A DNA stretch of 64,000 nucleotides from Pseudomonas atagonensis (GCF_011369485.1 NZ_VXCA01000025.1:543668-607667), one strand, 5' to 3'. Shown: positions 26,777 to 36,398, numbered from the stretch's first letter. Notes: a model not told the origin generated them from the letters alone. Program-made: numbers and translations.

Positions 26777-27907
26777 TCATTTGCTTTCCGCCTGTTTCAG
26801 CTCCAGCACTTCTTTTGGCGTGACCATGTCGCCCTTGTTGTTGCCCCAGGCGTTACGTTCGTAAGTCACGACCGCTGCGATATCGACTTCCGACAGTTGC
26901 TTGCCGAACGCCGCCATGGCGGTGCCGGGCTTGCCGAAATACACGCGATGCAGGTGATCGGCTTTCGAGCCTTTCATGATCAGTTCCGAGCCCTTGAGCG
27001 CCGGGAACATTGGCGGCAGGCCCTGACCTTCGGCCTGGTGACAGGCGACGCAGGTGGTGTGATAGATCTTGTCGCCGCGTTCCTTGAGCTCATCGAGCGT
27101 CCATTCCTTGCTGGTCAGCTCTTTGAGTTGCACGGCTTCGGCTTTACGGTCGGCGAGCCACTTGTCGTAATCGGCCTTCTCCTTGACGTCGACCACGATC
27201 GGCATGAAGCCGTGATCCTTGCCGCATAGTTCGGCGCACTGGCCTCGGTAAATGCCGGGCTTGTCGATGCGCGTCCAGGCTTCGTTGACGAAACCGGGGA
27301 TCGCATCGCGCTTGACCGCGAACGCAGGCACCCACCAGGAGTGGATGACGTCAGCGGAGGTGACGAGGAAGCGCACTTTGGCGCCGACCGGCAACACCAG
27401 CGGCTTGTCGACTTCGAGCAAGTAATGCTCGCCCTTGGCTTCCTTGTTGTGGATCTGCTCGGCGGGGGTGGCCAGGTTGCTGAAGAACTCGACGTCCTGG
27501 CCCAGGTATTTGTAATGCCACTTCCATTGATAGCCGGTGACCTGGATATCGATGTCCGGCTCGCTGGTGTCGTACATGCGAATCAGCGTGGCGGTCGCGG
27601 GGACGGCCATTGCCACCAGAATCAGCAGCGGGACGACGGTCCAGAGGATTTCGACGGTGGTGCTTTCGTGGAATTTTGCGGCGACCTGCCCGGTAGAACG
27701 GCGGTGCACCATCATCGACCAGAACATGGCGCCGAAGACGATGATCCCGATCACCACACAGATCCAGAAAATGGTCATGTGCAGGTCGAATACTGCGTGA
27801 CTGATTTCAGTCGCTCCAGGCGCCATATTCACAGTCCAGGCGGCATTGGCCTGGCTGAAAATCGACCACAACAGGAGGCCCATCCAGACATGTGGATGTC
27901 GCATCAT
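26777..27907 (-). CDS. coxB: Cytochrome c oxidase subunit II with fused cytochrome c domain
   Basis: Accepts electrons and passes them through CuA to subunit I. The 376-residue precursor has a signal peptide (1-22) and two membrane spans (about 44-66 and 88-108). The CuA domain ligands are His189, Cys224, Cys228, His232 and Met235 (CAELCGKDHGFM). A C-terminal cytochrome c domain has CVACH at 286-290, so this is a caa3-type subunit II with its own heme c. It is the first gene of the oxidase operon. Confidence 0.96.
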   Translation of the reverse strand: MMRHPHVWMGLLLWSIFSQANAAWTVNMAPGATEISHAVFDLHMTIFWICVVIGIIVFGAMFWSMMVHRRSTGQVAAKFHESTTVEILWTVVPLLILVAMAVPATATLIRMYDTSEPDIDIQVTGYQWKWHYKYLGQDVEFFSNLATPAEQIHNKEAKGEHYLLEVDKPLVLPVGAKVRFLVTSADVIHSWWVPAFAVKRDAIPGFVNEAWTRIDKPGIYRGQCAELCGKDHGFMPIVVDVKEKADYDKWLADRKAEAVQLKELTSKEWTLDELKERGDKIYHTTCVACHQAEGQGLPPMFPALKGSELIMKGSKADHLHRVYFGKPGTAMAAFGKQLSEVDIAAVVTYERNAWGNNKGDMVTPKEVLELKQAESK

Positions 27908-28278
27908 TGCGGGTTCCCCTTATCGTTCTTGTTATCCCGTAGGCGCAACGCCTTCGGCAAGGGAGCGGCTGCATCAGACTACGAACTTGAATCGCCGGGC
28001 CTTGCTGCGTGGGCAGTCGGGCGTCATCAGCTAACTCCATTCATTGGCGAGTATAGACAGCGACTGAAAAATGCAACGGCGATGACGTAAATGATCTGAA
28101 ACAGTGGGTACTTGCGTTCAAGGGCACGAATGGAGAAGGATGCAGACGAGTGGTGGCAAATCGATATAACGCAGGTGCATCAAGGATGAAATAATTATGA
28201 CAAATGCGTCTTAGCATTTTTCGTAAGCCAGCTAAGTTATGTCTTCCCTATTTCATTGCCTTGTTTCCTGGAGTTTTC
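27908..28278. other. Divergent gap upstream of coxB
   Basis: A gap of 371 bases between coxB (leftward) and a hypothetical gene (rightward). It becomes AT-rich toward 28130-28260. It must hold the coxB promoter and that of the hypothetical gene, but I see no convincing consensus promoter, operator or RNA gene. Confidence 0.5.
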
Positions 28279-28911
28279 ATGAACACCGCCGCATTGCGCG
28301 AGCAGATCCAAAAAGCCCGACAACACGAAAACGAAACCGGACGGCTGACCCGTCAGCTGGAAGAACAACTGCCTCACCTGCACCCGTCGATCCAATTACC
28401 GGAGACGGATGCCAAGGCTGTATTGACGCGCTTTGTCGAAGCCTACATCGATGAAGTACCTGACCTGCTGGACGCAGCCAATGAAGTCGCCAGGGAAGCG
28501 GGAATCGAGTCACAGATCAAACCGGTGCTGAAAATCGCCGAGCAGTATTTCCTTCAGCCTCCCGTGGGCCTGGAGCATCTGCTGGACGAAGCCTATCTGG
28601 CGCACCGCTTTGTCGAAGAGGTCAACGACCTGTACATCAAGCATTTCGGCCAGCCACTGATCCCCCTGGACATGACGGTCGCCAATCTGATTGCTCACCA
28701 GTTGCTCGGTGAGGAATTTGCCAATCAACTGGATGAAGTCGTGCACCACGCGGTGGACAACATGCTCGACGATGACAGCTTTGCGCTGGAGTCGGTGGAA
28801 GCCTACCGCGAGAAACTCAGCAGCCCGGACACCGGCGCGGCGTGGAAACGCTGGCCGTGCATGGGCCGCCGATTGGGTGTGGGTCTGGAGCTGGATCAGC
28901 CCGCGGCCTGA
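28279..28911 (+). CDS. Conserved hypothetical protein (PA0104-like)
   Basis: A 210-residue soluble protein with start at 28279 behind CTGGAG. It has no signal peptide or membrane span and is rich in Glu, Leu and Ala, with mainly helical character. Segments such as FVEAYIDEVPDLLDAANEVAREAGIE and a hydrophobic LLDEAYLAHRFVEEVNDLYI helix suggest an all-alpha fold. I do not recognise a domain. It is divergent from coxB and corresponds by position to P. aeruginosa PA0104. Confidence 0.82.
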   Translation: MNTAALREQIQKARQHENETGRLTRQLEEQLPHLHPSIQLPETDAKAVLTRFVEAYIDEVPDLLDAANEVAREAGIESQIKPVLKIAEQYFLQPPVGLEHLLDEAYLAHRFVEEVNDLYIKHFGQPLIPLDMTVANLIAHQLLGEEFANQLDEVVHHAVDNMLDDDSFALESVEAYREKLSSPDTGAAWKRWPCMGRRLGVGLELDQPAA

Positions 28912-28935
28912 TTCAAAGCCCTGCACAAATCCCAA

Positions 28936-29025
28936 TGTGGGAGGGGGCTTGCTCCCGAAGGCGGTGCATCAGTCACTGTTAATGTCGACTGACACGCCGT
29001 CTTCGGGAGCAAGCCCCCTCCCACA
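28936..29025. repeat. REP pair (BIME) between hypothetical gene and SulP gene
   Basis: A perfect 25-base inverted repeat (arms 28936-28960 and 29001-29025, core GGGGGCTTGCTCCCGAAG) with an inner partial palindrome. It lies in the convergent gap. It belongs to the same family as the element between coxA and ctaG. Confidence 0.9.
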
Positions 29026-29049
29026 GGGTTTATTTACACCGTGGGTTAT

Positions 29050-30576
29050 TTACCCGGCCGCACCAATGCCGACATTTGTGCGAACCCGTCCCTCAAGCCT
29101 GCGTTTCAACCCTCGCGACTCGATCAACAGCTTTGAACCCTTCGCCGCATTCGCCCGGCCCCATTCCTCCAGCAATTCCAGACACGAATGGTCGATGTAA
29201 CTCAGGTTATTGAGCGGTACATGCACCGTCGTGCCTTCGGGAATCGTGTTCAACACTTGGGTCAGCGCCGGCACCTTGAGGAACGTTGCCGCCCCGACCA
29301 GACGTAATTCCATCTCGCCGTCCTGCGGCAGATCGATCAGGCTGATCTTCAAGCGCGAGGCCTTGAACGCCAGTTTCACCAGGGTCAGGCCAAAACCGAT
29401 CAGCACGCCGGTCAGCAGATCCGTGAAGATGATCGCCAGCGCCGTCGCCGCGTAGGTGAACATCGGCATCCGCCCGTAACGGCTCAGACCCCGGAAGGCT
29501 TTCAGGTCGACCAGTTTGAAACCGGTGTAGACCAGCACCCCGGCCAGGCTCGCCACCGGAATGCTTTGCAGCACGCTCGACAGCAACAACACGAACGCCA
29601 GCAGCCACAGGCCATGGAAGATCGTCGAATAACGCGTGGTCGCACCAGCCTGAACGTTGGCCGAGCTGCGCACGATCACCCCGGTCATCGGCAGTGCGCC
29701 GACCAGACCGCAAAGCATGTTGCCGACACCTTGCGCCGACAGTTCACGGTCGAAGTCCGAGCGTACGCCGCTGTGCATGCGGTCCACTGCAGCGGCGGAC
29801 AGCAGGGTTTCGGCGCTGGCGATGAAGGCCACGGCGAACGCGGCGATCAGCAGCGTCGGATCGGCCAGGCTGAGCAGATCTGCCGGTTTCAACCAATCGA
29901 TGGCTTCCGCCAGATTCGCCGGCACCTCGACGCGCTTGACCTGCAACGCCAGCAGCAGACTGGCGGCTGTTGCCAGCCCGACCCCGAGCAGCGCGCCCGG
30001 AATGAAGCGCAGCGAGTGCGGGCGGAATTTTTCCCACAGCCACATCACGGCGATGGTTGCGAGCCCGAGCAACCCGGCCTGCCAGCCAAAGGACGGCAAC
30101 GCCTGCGCCACCGCGCCCGGAAATGCCGTCAGATTGTCCAGACCAGAGGGTTTCGGCGCGGCATCGAGCATCACATGCACCTGTGACAGCACGATCAATA
30201 CGCCAATCCCGGCAAGCATCCCGTAGACCACCGCTGGCGCCGTCACCCGAAACCAGCAACCCAGCTTCAAGCGTCCGGCCACCAGTTGCAGAAAACCCGC
30301 CAGCAGCAGAATCGGCCCAAGCATCTCAATGCCGTGCTGACGCACCAGTTCGAACACCAACACTGCCAGTCCCGCCGCCGGCCCACTGACCTGCAACGGC
30401 GAACCTGCCAGCCATCCCACTACCAGACCGCCAATGATCCCGGTGATCAAGCCTTTGGCCGGCGGCAACCCAGACGCAATTGCAATGCCCATGCACAACG
30501 GCAGGGCGACCAGAAACACAACCACCGAAGCCAGCAGCTCCCGAGGCAACACCGCTTTCAATTGAGCCGCACGCAT
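29050..30576 (-). CDS. SulP-family anion transporter (probable bicarbonate/sulfate permease)
   Basis: The 508-residue protein has the SLC26/SulP architecture: ten or more membrane spans over about 10-400 and a cytoplasmic STAS domain (about 410-508, with VPLNNLSYIDHSCLELLEEW). The N-terminal signature is LPLCMGIAIASGLPPAKGLITGI. It lies directly downstream of a beta-carbonic anhydrase gene on the same strand (90 bases apart). That pairing favours bicarbonate over sulfate as substrate, though the sequence alone does not decide it. Confidence 0.9.
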   Translation of the reverse strand: MRAAQLKAVLPRELLASVVVFLVALPLCMGIAIASGLPPAKGLITGIIGGLVVGWLAGSPLQVSGPAAGLAVLVFELVRQHGIEMLGPILLLAGFLQLVAGRLKLGCWFRVTAPAVVYGMLAGIGVLIVLSQVHVMLDAAPKPSGLDNLTAFPGAVAQALPSFGWQAGLLGLATIAVMWLWEKFRPHSLRFIPGALLGVGLATAASLLLALQVKRVEVPANLAEAIDWLKPADLLSLADPTLLIAAFAVAFIASAETLLSAAAVDRMHSGVRSDFDRELSAQGVGNMLCGLVGALPMTGVIVRSSANVQAGATTRYSTIFHGLWLLAFVLLLSSVLQSIPVASLAGVLVYTGFKLVDLKAFRGLSRYGRMPMFTYAATALAIIFTDLLTGVLIGFGLTLVKLAFKASRLKISLIDLPQDGEMELRLVGAATFLKVPALTQVLNTIPEGTTVHVPLNNLSYIDHSCLELLEEWGRANAAKGSKLLIESRGLKRRLEGRVRTNVGIGAAG

Positions 30577-30666
30577 GGCGAGTCTCCCGAAGTTTTCTTC
30601 AGGCGTGGCGAAGCCTGACCGCTGAATCAGCGGCCGGCGTCAAACCACACAGGTTTTTAGGAGGAT

Positions 30667-31395
30667 TTAGAAGCGCGCTTTGGGCGTCGCCACCGGAATC
30701 GGATGGCTGCCATCGAGCGGCAGGAAACGTCCCTGATCCGCGTCGTAAGCTTTGATTTCGCTGGTTTCGATGTTGTAGACCCAGCCATGGATGAACAGAT
30801 GACCGTTCGCCATGCGCGAGGCTACCGAGGGATGGGTACGCAAGTGCTGCAATTGGGCGATGACGTTTTCCTCGGTGAGGATCGGCATGCTTTCTTTTTC
30901 GTCGGCGCAGTGACAGTTGTCATGCACCATGGTTTTCGCCACTTCGGCGTGGCGCAGCCAAGCTTTGACCGTGGGCATTTTTTCCAGGCTGTCCGGGTTG
31001 AGCACCGCACGCATGGCGCCGCAATCGGAATGGCCGCAGATGATGATGTGCTGCACGCCCAGCGCCAGTACCGCGTATTCGATGGCGGTGGAAACGCCGC
31101 CGTTCATCTGGCCGTAGGGCGGAACAACGTTGCCGACATTACGGGTCACGAACAGATCGCCCGGGGAGCTCTGGGTGATCAGTTCGGGAACGATGCGCGA
31201 GTCGGCGCAGGTGATGAACATCGCCTTTGGCGCCTGGGCCGTGGCGAGTTTTTTGAAGAGTTCTTCCTGTTGCGGAAAAACCTCATGATGAAAATGCAAA
31301 AAGCCGTCTACGATCTGTCGCAGCGCTGCATCGGCGGATTCCGCTTCTGGGGTTTGCGCCGACGCAGCCAACGGCTGTTTATCCTTGTCACTCAT
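30667..31395 (-). CDS. Beta-class carbonic anhydrase
   Basis: Interconverts CO2 and bicarbonate with a zinc ion held by two cysteines and a histidine. In the 242 residues the ligands are Cys63, His122 and Cys125 (CADSR and HSDCGAM), and the catalytic Asp65-Arg67 dyad is present. There is no signal peptide, so it is cytoplasmic. It is first in a two-gene unit with the SulP transporter, consistent with coupling bicarbonate transport to CO2 hydration. Confidence 0.94.
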   Translation of the reverse strand: MSDKDKQPLAASAQTPEAESADAALRQIVDGFLHFHHEVFPQQEELFKKLATAQAPKAMFITCADSRIVPELITQSSPGDLFVTRNVGNVVPPYGQMNGGVSTAIEYAVLALGVQHIIICGHSDCGAMRAVLNPDSLEKMPTVKAWLRHAEVAKTMVHDNCHCADEKESMPILTEENVIAQLQHLRTHPSVASRMANGHLFIHGWVYNIETSEIKAYDADQGRFLPLDGSHPIPVATPKARF

Positions 31396-31632
31396 GATTC
31401 ATCCTCTTTGGCGGATTCAGGGAGTCTTCCCCGGTATTCCGGTATGAAGCCAGTGGCTGTTTAAAACATCCGGGTCATCCCGACCCGTCAGTCACTCGAT
31501 GAACAAGGTAGCCGCCGAAACTTAACTCAAACTGAATCAAACGCTCTAGAACGTGTGTTCCAGGTCACAAAAAACGTGACTGGGTAATTCCGGCGGAAGG
31601 TTTCCAACCCCTCAACCATAGGCCAATTGTCG

Positions 31633-32691
31633 CTAAATCAACGACATCTGGCGACCCGGCGGACAGAAGGCGGTGCAATCGAGGTTGTGGCCCTCACGGT
31701 GATTGAGCCCCAGGCGCTTGATGGCTTTGGCGAAGCGTTGCGCGAGCAAGTCGGCGAACACTCCTTCGCCGCGCATGCGGGCGCCGAAACGGCTGTCGTA
31801 GAGTTCACCGCCACGGCTCTGGCGGATCAGGCTCAGCACGTGCGCGGCACGTTGTGGATAGTGCGCCTGCAGCCATCCTTCGAACAGCGGTGCCACTTCC
31901 AGCGGCAGGCGCAGCATCATGTACGCGGCACTTTGTGCGCCGGCAGCGTGGGCCTCGTTGAGCAGGTTTTCGATTTCGCTATCGTTGATCATCGGAATCA
32001 TCGGCGAACACAGCACCCCCACCGGAATTCCCGCTTCGCGCATCACCCGGATCGCCCGTAACCGGGCCTTTGGTGCGGCGGCGCGGGGTTCGAGGATGCG
32101 TTTGAGTTCGTCATCCAGCGTGGTCAGGCTGATCATCACCGCCACCAGCCGTTGCTGCGCCAGCTCTGTGAGCAGGTCGAGGTCTCGCAGAATCAGTGAA
32201 CCCTTGGTGACGATGGTCACCGGATGCCGGTAGCGCAACAGCACCTCGAGGGTCTGGCGGGTGATTCTGTATTCACGCTCGATGGGTTGGTACGGGTCGG
32301 TGTTCGAGCCGAGGTTGATCGGTGCGCATTGATAGCCTTTTTTCCCGAGCTGTTCTTCCAGCACCTGCGCAGCGTTGGTCTTGGCAATCAGCTTTGTTTC
32401 GAAATCCAGCCCCGGCGACATGTCCCAATAGGCGTGGCTGGGCCGCGCGTAACAATAGATGCAGCCATGTTCACAGCCGCGATAAGGGTTGATCGAACGA
32501 TCAAAGGGCAGGTCCGGTGAGGTGTTGCGGGTGATGATGGTCTTCGCGGTTTCGAACATCACCTCGGTGTTCTGCGTTTCGGGAACCTCCTGGTACCAGC
32601 CGTCATCTTCGGCCACTGAGTGATTGGGGGCGAAGCGGTTGTGCGGATTGGTCGCGGTGCCGCGGCCGCGGGGTGGCAGGGGAGTGGACAT
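31633..32691 (-). CDS. PA0069-family radical SAM protein
   Basis: A 352-residue radical S-adenosylmethionine protein. The 4Fe-4S cluster cysteines are C73, C77 and C80 (CEHGCIYCYA), preceded by SINPYRGC, the signature of the family named after P. aeruginosa PA0069 (spore photoproduct lyase-like in its core). The substrate is unknown. It stands alone, 237 bases from the carbonic anhydrase gene, with no operon partner. Confidence 0.92.
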   Translation of the reverse strand: MSTPLPPRGRGTATNPHNRFAPNHSVAEDDGWYQEVPETQNTEVMFETAKTIITRNTSPDLPFDRSINPYRGCEHGCIYCYARPSHAYWDMSPGLDFETKLIAKTNAAQVLEEQLGKKGYQCAPINLGSNTDPYQPIEREYRITRQTLEVLLRYRHPVTIVTKGSLILRDLDLLTELAQQRLVAVMISLTTLDDELKRILEPRAAAPKARLRAIRVMREAGIPVGVLCSPMIPMINDSEIENLLNEAHAAGAQSAAYMMLRLPLEVAPLFEGWLQAHYPQRAAHVLSLIRQSRGGELYDSRFGARMRGEGVFADLLAQRFAKAIKRLGLNHREGHNLDCTAFCPPGRQMSLI

Positions 32692-32925
32692 CGCTGGATC
32701 CCTTTGTCTGTATATCCATACAGTAATCGTAAAAGCGGACGACAGCCACTACCGCTGGGCTGCCGAATATGGGACAGGAACATATAAAAATGGCGATGAA
32801 ACTTAATAAATTTGTCGTATGCAAATCAATGAAACATGTATCGATTGGTTATTTCAGTTGTTGATTTGTAATATCCACTTCCGCTGAATATTTAATGTTT
32901 TCACACACACAAAAAGGATTTTGAT

Positions 32926-33228
32926 ATGTCGTTCTTTAACTCCCGTGGTGTCTTTCTACAACTTATGCAACCCAGCCATTCGGAACCCAATACACAAGTT
33001 TCCATGCAGCTGGCACGCAAGGAAGAAAACTGGGACGAGCAGTCCGAGTCGGTTGTTGAAAGTCTGGTAGATTCGATGATGGTTACCGCAATCTCCAAGG
33101 ATGGCGGTAATACTTTCAGCATTGGTCGCCTTGGGCAAGACGTTGATGGTGATGGCGTCATTGGTGATGAAGATAAAACAAAACTGGCGGCGCTCGCCAA
33201 AGCGTATGCAAACATTGTTAACCCATAA
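32926..33228 (+). CDS. Small EF-hand-like protein of unknown function
   Basis: A 100-residue protein with AAAAAGGA before the ATG at 32926. A calcium-binding loop is clear at residues 72-83 (DVDGDGVIGDED): Asp at 1, 3 and 5, Gly at 6, Ile at 8 and Asp at 12. The Asp at position 12, instead of the usual Glu, is the dockerin-type variant. A degenerate second loop may lie near 58-69 (KDGGNTFSIGRL). There is no signal peptide or membrane span. Codon use and the 130 bases upstream are more AT-rich than the neighbours, suggesting lateral origin. It has its own terminator and no operon partner. I cannot name a function. Confidence 0.78.
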   Translation: MSFFNSRGVFLQLMQPSHSEPNTQVSMQLARKEENWDEQSESVVESLVDSMMVTAISKDGGNTFSIGRLGQDVDGDGVIGDEDKTKLAALAKAYANIVNP

Positions 33229-33259
33229 TAAGAGTTACTTTCTTATACAGGTTTAAATA

Positions 33260-33300
33260 AAACACTCTGCTTGATTGCTCAAGCAGGGCGTTTTGTTTTT
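33260..33300. terminator. Bidirectional terminator after the EF-hand gene
   Basis: CTCTGCTTG / CAAGCAGGG stem with an A-rich 5' side (AAATAAAACA) and T-rich 3' side (CGTTTTGTTTTT). It can end both the plus-strand small gene and the minus-strand dehydrogenase operon. Confidence 0.85.
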
Positions 33301-33318
33301 ACTCTGGTTTACAGCGGA

Positions 33319-34605
33319 TCAGCGAGTATGAATGGATGCTTCGCTCAAATCACCTATGCGCAACTTTGCCACGTCATCGGCATTTACGGACGAGCCCTTG
33401 TTGCCCCAGCTCCCACGAATAAAACTCACCACATCCGCCACCTCCTGATCCGACAAACGCCAGGCGAATCCCGGCATGGTGAAAGTTGAAGGCGCCGCAT
33501 GCGTTGCGGGCAGGGTGCCGCCCTTCAGCACGATGTGGATCAACGAAGTCGGGTCTTCCGATTGCAGCACCGGATTACCCGCCAGCGCCGGGAAAACTCG
33601 CGTGTAACCGTGGCCATCGGTGCGGTGGCACGCCGCGCAGTTATCGATGTACACCGACGCACCGCGCTGACTGTCGTCACCGTTCCACAAGGCTTTTGCC
33701 GCTTTCTCGTCGTATTGGTGCGGTTGATCGTTCGGATCAGTGGCCGGCAGCGATTTGAGGTAGCGGGCAATCGCGGTCAGGTCGGCATCGGTCATGTACT
33801 GCATGCTGTGGGTGACCACGTCGCTCATGCCGCCGAACACGGCGCTGCGGTCGCTGCGCCCGGTCTTGAGGAACTGGACAAGTTGCTCTTCGCTCCAGCT
33901 GCCGAGGCCATCCTTGTGGTCGCCGCGCAGGCTTTTGGCGATCCAGCCTTCCAGCGGCGCACTACCGGCCAGAAAAGTACTGCCATCGGCCGCGCTCAGG
34001 GATTTTTCCTGCATGGTCAGCGCACGTGGCGTATGGCAGGCGCCGCAATGTCCGAGGCCTTCGACGAGATAGGCCCCACGACTGACGACGGCATCGTCCG
34101 ACGTGGCTTTGTAGTCCTCGACCTTCGGCGCAAACATCCAGCGCCAGCCCATCAGCGGCCAGCGCATGCTCAAAGGCCACGGGATGTCGCTGGCCTTGTT
34201 CTCCTGCGCGACCGGTGCAACGCCCTGCATGAAATAGGCGTACAGCGCCTGCATGTCGGTTTCGCTGACTCGGGCGTAGGACGGATACGGCATCGCCGGG
34301 TACAACGTACTGCCGTTTTTGGCGACGCCATGGCGCACGGCCTGATCGAAGTCTGCGAAGCTGTAATCACCGACGCCGGTTTTATCGGGAGTGATGTTGG
34401 TCGAGTAGATCGTGCCGATCGGGGTTTCCATCGGCAGACCGCCGGCGAACGGCTTGCCGTCCTTGGCCGTGTGACAAGCCACGCAGTCACCGGCACGGGC
34501 GAGGTATTCGCCTTGTTTGATCAAGGATTGATCAACTTCAGTCGCGTGGATCGAGGCGCTGCCAAGCAGCGCCAACGTCGCGATAACGAGAGTCTTCATG
34601 GTCAT
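33319..34605 (-). CDS. Triheme cytochrome c subunit of a membrane sugar/sugar-acid dehydrogenase
   Basis: Passes electrons from the flavoprotein subunit to ubiquinone in the membrane. The 428-residue precursor has a signal peptide (about 1-21) and three heme sites: CVACH at 41-45, CGACH near residue 190 and CAACH near 325. This is the arrangement of the cytochrome subunit of gluconate 2-dehydrogenase and related FAD-dependent alcohol, sorbitol or ketogluconate dehydrogenases. It is the third gene of the operon, seven bases after the GMC flavoprotein gene. Confidence 0.92.
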   Translation of the reverse strand: MTMKTLVIATLALLGSASIHATEVDQSLIKQGEYLARAGDCVACHTAKDGKPFAGGLPMETPIGTIYSTNITPDKTGVGDYSFADFDQAVRHGVAKNGSTLYPAMPYPSYARVSETDMQALYAYFMQGVAPVAQENKASDIPWPLSMRWPLMGWRWMFAPKVEDYKATSDDAVVSRGAYLVEGLGHCGACHTPRALTMQEKSLSAADGSTFLAGSAPLEGWIAKSLRGDHKDGLGSWSEEQLVQFLKTGRSDRSAVFGGMSDVVTHSMQYMTDADLTAIARYLKSLPATDPNDQPHQYDEKAAKALWNGDDSQRGASVYIDNCAACHRTDGHGYTRVFPALAGNPVLQSEDPTSLIHIVLKGGTLPATHAAPSTFTMPGFAWRLSDQEVADVVSFIRGSWGNKGSSVNADDVAKLRIGDLSEASIHTR

Positions 34606-34611
34606 CGCTCC

Positions 34612-36396
34612 TTAAACCTGAACCAGCGGGCCGGGGTTTTTCAGGTATTGCTCGCGGATCGCTTTCGCCGACCAGTAGGTCAGCGCAGCCACCAGTCCGG
34701 TCGGGTTGTAACCCAGGCCTTGCGGGAATGCCGAGGCGCCCGGGACGAACACGTTGTGCACGTCCCAGCTCTGCAGGTAGCGGTTCAGCGCGCTGGTCTT
34801 CGGATCGGTGCCCATGATCGCGCCACCGTTGAGGTGGGTGGTCTGGTACGACGCGGTGTTGAAGTGGTCGCCGACTTTCTTGCCGATCACGGCGATGGCT
34901 TTCGGGCCCATGGCCTCGGCGATCTTGCCCATTTTCTCGACCATGAAGCGGTTCATCTTGATGTCGTTTTCCTGCCAGTCGAACGTCATCCGCAGCAGCG
35001 GCATGCCGTAGGCATCGCGGTACACCGGGTCGAGATCGAGGTAGTTGCCACGGTAGGACTGATGCGCGCCGTGGGCGTCCATCGACACCTGATGGGTGTA
35101 GTAATCGGCGGTCGCGCGTTTCCACGCACTGCCCCAGGCCGGGGTGCCCGGCGGGTTGGAGGTGCCGGCGATCGGTCGGCTGCCGGCCTGGTTGACCCAC
35201 ATCGGCGAGCCACCGACGAAACCGTGAGGCCCGTGGTCGAAGTTGTCGGCGTTGAAGTCATCGACCGCCACGCCGTTGCCGCCGGCGCCGATGAAGTTGT
35301 TGGTGTGGGTGTCTTTGTCGAAGAACGCCTTGATCGTGGCCATGTTCTGGTAGGCGAAGTTGCGCCCGACCACGCCTTCACCGCTGATCGGGTCATACGG
35401 TTTGCCGATGCCGGAGAGCAGCATCAGGCGCACGTTGTGCAACTGGAACGCGCCGAGGATCACCAGATCCGCCGGTTGCTCGATCTCGCGACCCTGACCG
35501 TCGATGTAAGTGACGCCGGTGGCTTTGCTTTTTGTGCTGTCGAGGTTGACCCGCAGCACGTGGGAATTGGGCCGCAACTCGAAATTCGGCAGCGGCTTGA
35601 GCGCCGGCAGAATGTTCACGTTCGGCGACGCCTTGGAATACATGTAGCAAACGTAACCACTGCAGAACCCGCAGAAGTTGCACGGCCCCATCTGCGCGCC
35701 GTAAGGATTGGTGTACGGCCCGGAAGTATTTGCCGAAGGCAGGTTGTAGGGTTTGTAACCGACCTCTGTAGCCGCTTTGCCGAACAGCTGTGCGGACACG
35801 GTGTTCTTCTGCGCTTGCAGCGGGAACGGGTTGGAGCGATCCGCCGCGTAAGGGTTGCCGCCCTTGCCTTGGCCAACCAGTTGGCCTTTCACGGTCCAGG
35901 CCTGGCCCGAGGTACCGAAGACCTTTTCGGCGAAATCGAAAAACGGCTCCAGCTCTTCATAGCTGACGCCGAAGTCCTGGATGGTCATGTCCTTGGGGAT
36001 GAAGCTCTTGCCGTAACGCTCTTCGTAATGGCTGCGCATGCGCAACTCGATCGGATCGACGCGAAAATGCACACCCGACCAGTGCAGGCCGGCACCGCCA
36101 ACCCCGTTACCCGGCAGGAACGCGCCCAACTGACGGTTCGGCAACGCGATGTCGTTGACGCTATGGCGAATGGTGACGGTTTCTTTCGAGATGTCCTGAA
36201 AGAGTTTTTTGCGCACGCTGTAGGTGAGTTCGTCGATCACCTGCGGATAGTTTCCGTCGGGGTAGGTGTCTTGCATCGGCCCGCGCTCCAGCGCCAGCAC
36301 ATTGAGGCCGGCCTCGGTCAGCTCCTTGGCCATGATTGCGCCGGTCCAGCCGAAACCGACGATGACCGCGTCCACCTTCTTCATTATCGTTGCCAT
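34612..36396 (-). CDS. GMC-family FAD dehydrogenase subunit (gluconate 2-dehydrogenase-like)
   Basis: Catalytic flavoprotein. Start at 36396 (MATIMKKVDAVIVG); 594 residues. The FAD-binding GxGxxG motif is at 14-19, with the glutamate of the dinucleotide fold in LALERGP. A Cys-rich patch (CNFCGFCSGYVC) may bind an iron-sulfur cluster, as in some FAD-dependent dehydrogenases of this family. The C-terminal GMC domain contains FVPGASAFPQGLGYNPTG. It has no signal of its own and is presumably carried out with the Tat-exported small subunit encoded upstream (two bases before the start). The substrate is not determinable: gluconate or 2-ketogluconate are likeliest. Confidence 0.9.
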   Translation of the reverse strand: MATIMKKVDAVIVGFGWTGAIMAKELTEAGLNVLALERGPMQDTYPDGNYPQVIDELTYSVRKKLFQDISKETVTIRHSVNDIALPNRQLGAFLPGNGVGGAGLHWSGVHFRVDPIELRMRSHYEERYGKSFIPKDMTIQDFGVSYEELEPFFDFAEKVFGTSGQAWTVKGQLVGQGKGGNPYAADRSNPFPLQAQKNTVSAQLFGKAATEVGYKPYNLPSANTSGPYTNPYGAQMGPCNFCGFCSGYVCYMYSKASPNVNILPALKPLPNFELRPNSHVLRVNLDSTKSKATGVTYIDGQGREIEQPADLVILGAFQLHNVRLMLLSGIGKPYDPISGEGVVGRNFAYQNMATIKAFFDKDTHTNNFIGAGGNGVAVDDFNADNFDHGPHGFVGGSPMWVNQAGSRPIAGTSNPPGTPAWGSAWKRATADYYTHQVSMDAHGAHQSYRGNYLDLDPVYRDAYGMPLLRMTFDWQENDIKMNRFMVEKMGKIAEAMGPKAIAVIGKKVGDHFNTASYQTTHLNGGAIMGTDPKTSALNRYLQSWDVHNVFVPGASAFPQGLGYNPTGLVAALTYWSAKAIREQYLKNPGPLVQV

Positions 36397-36398
36397 GC

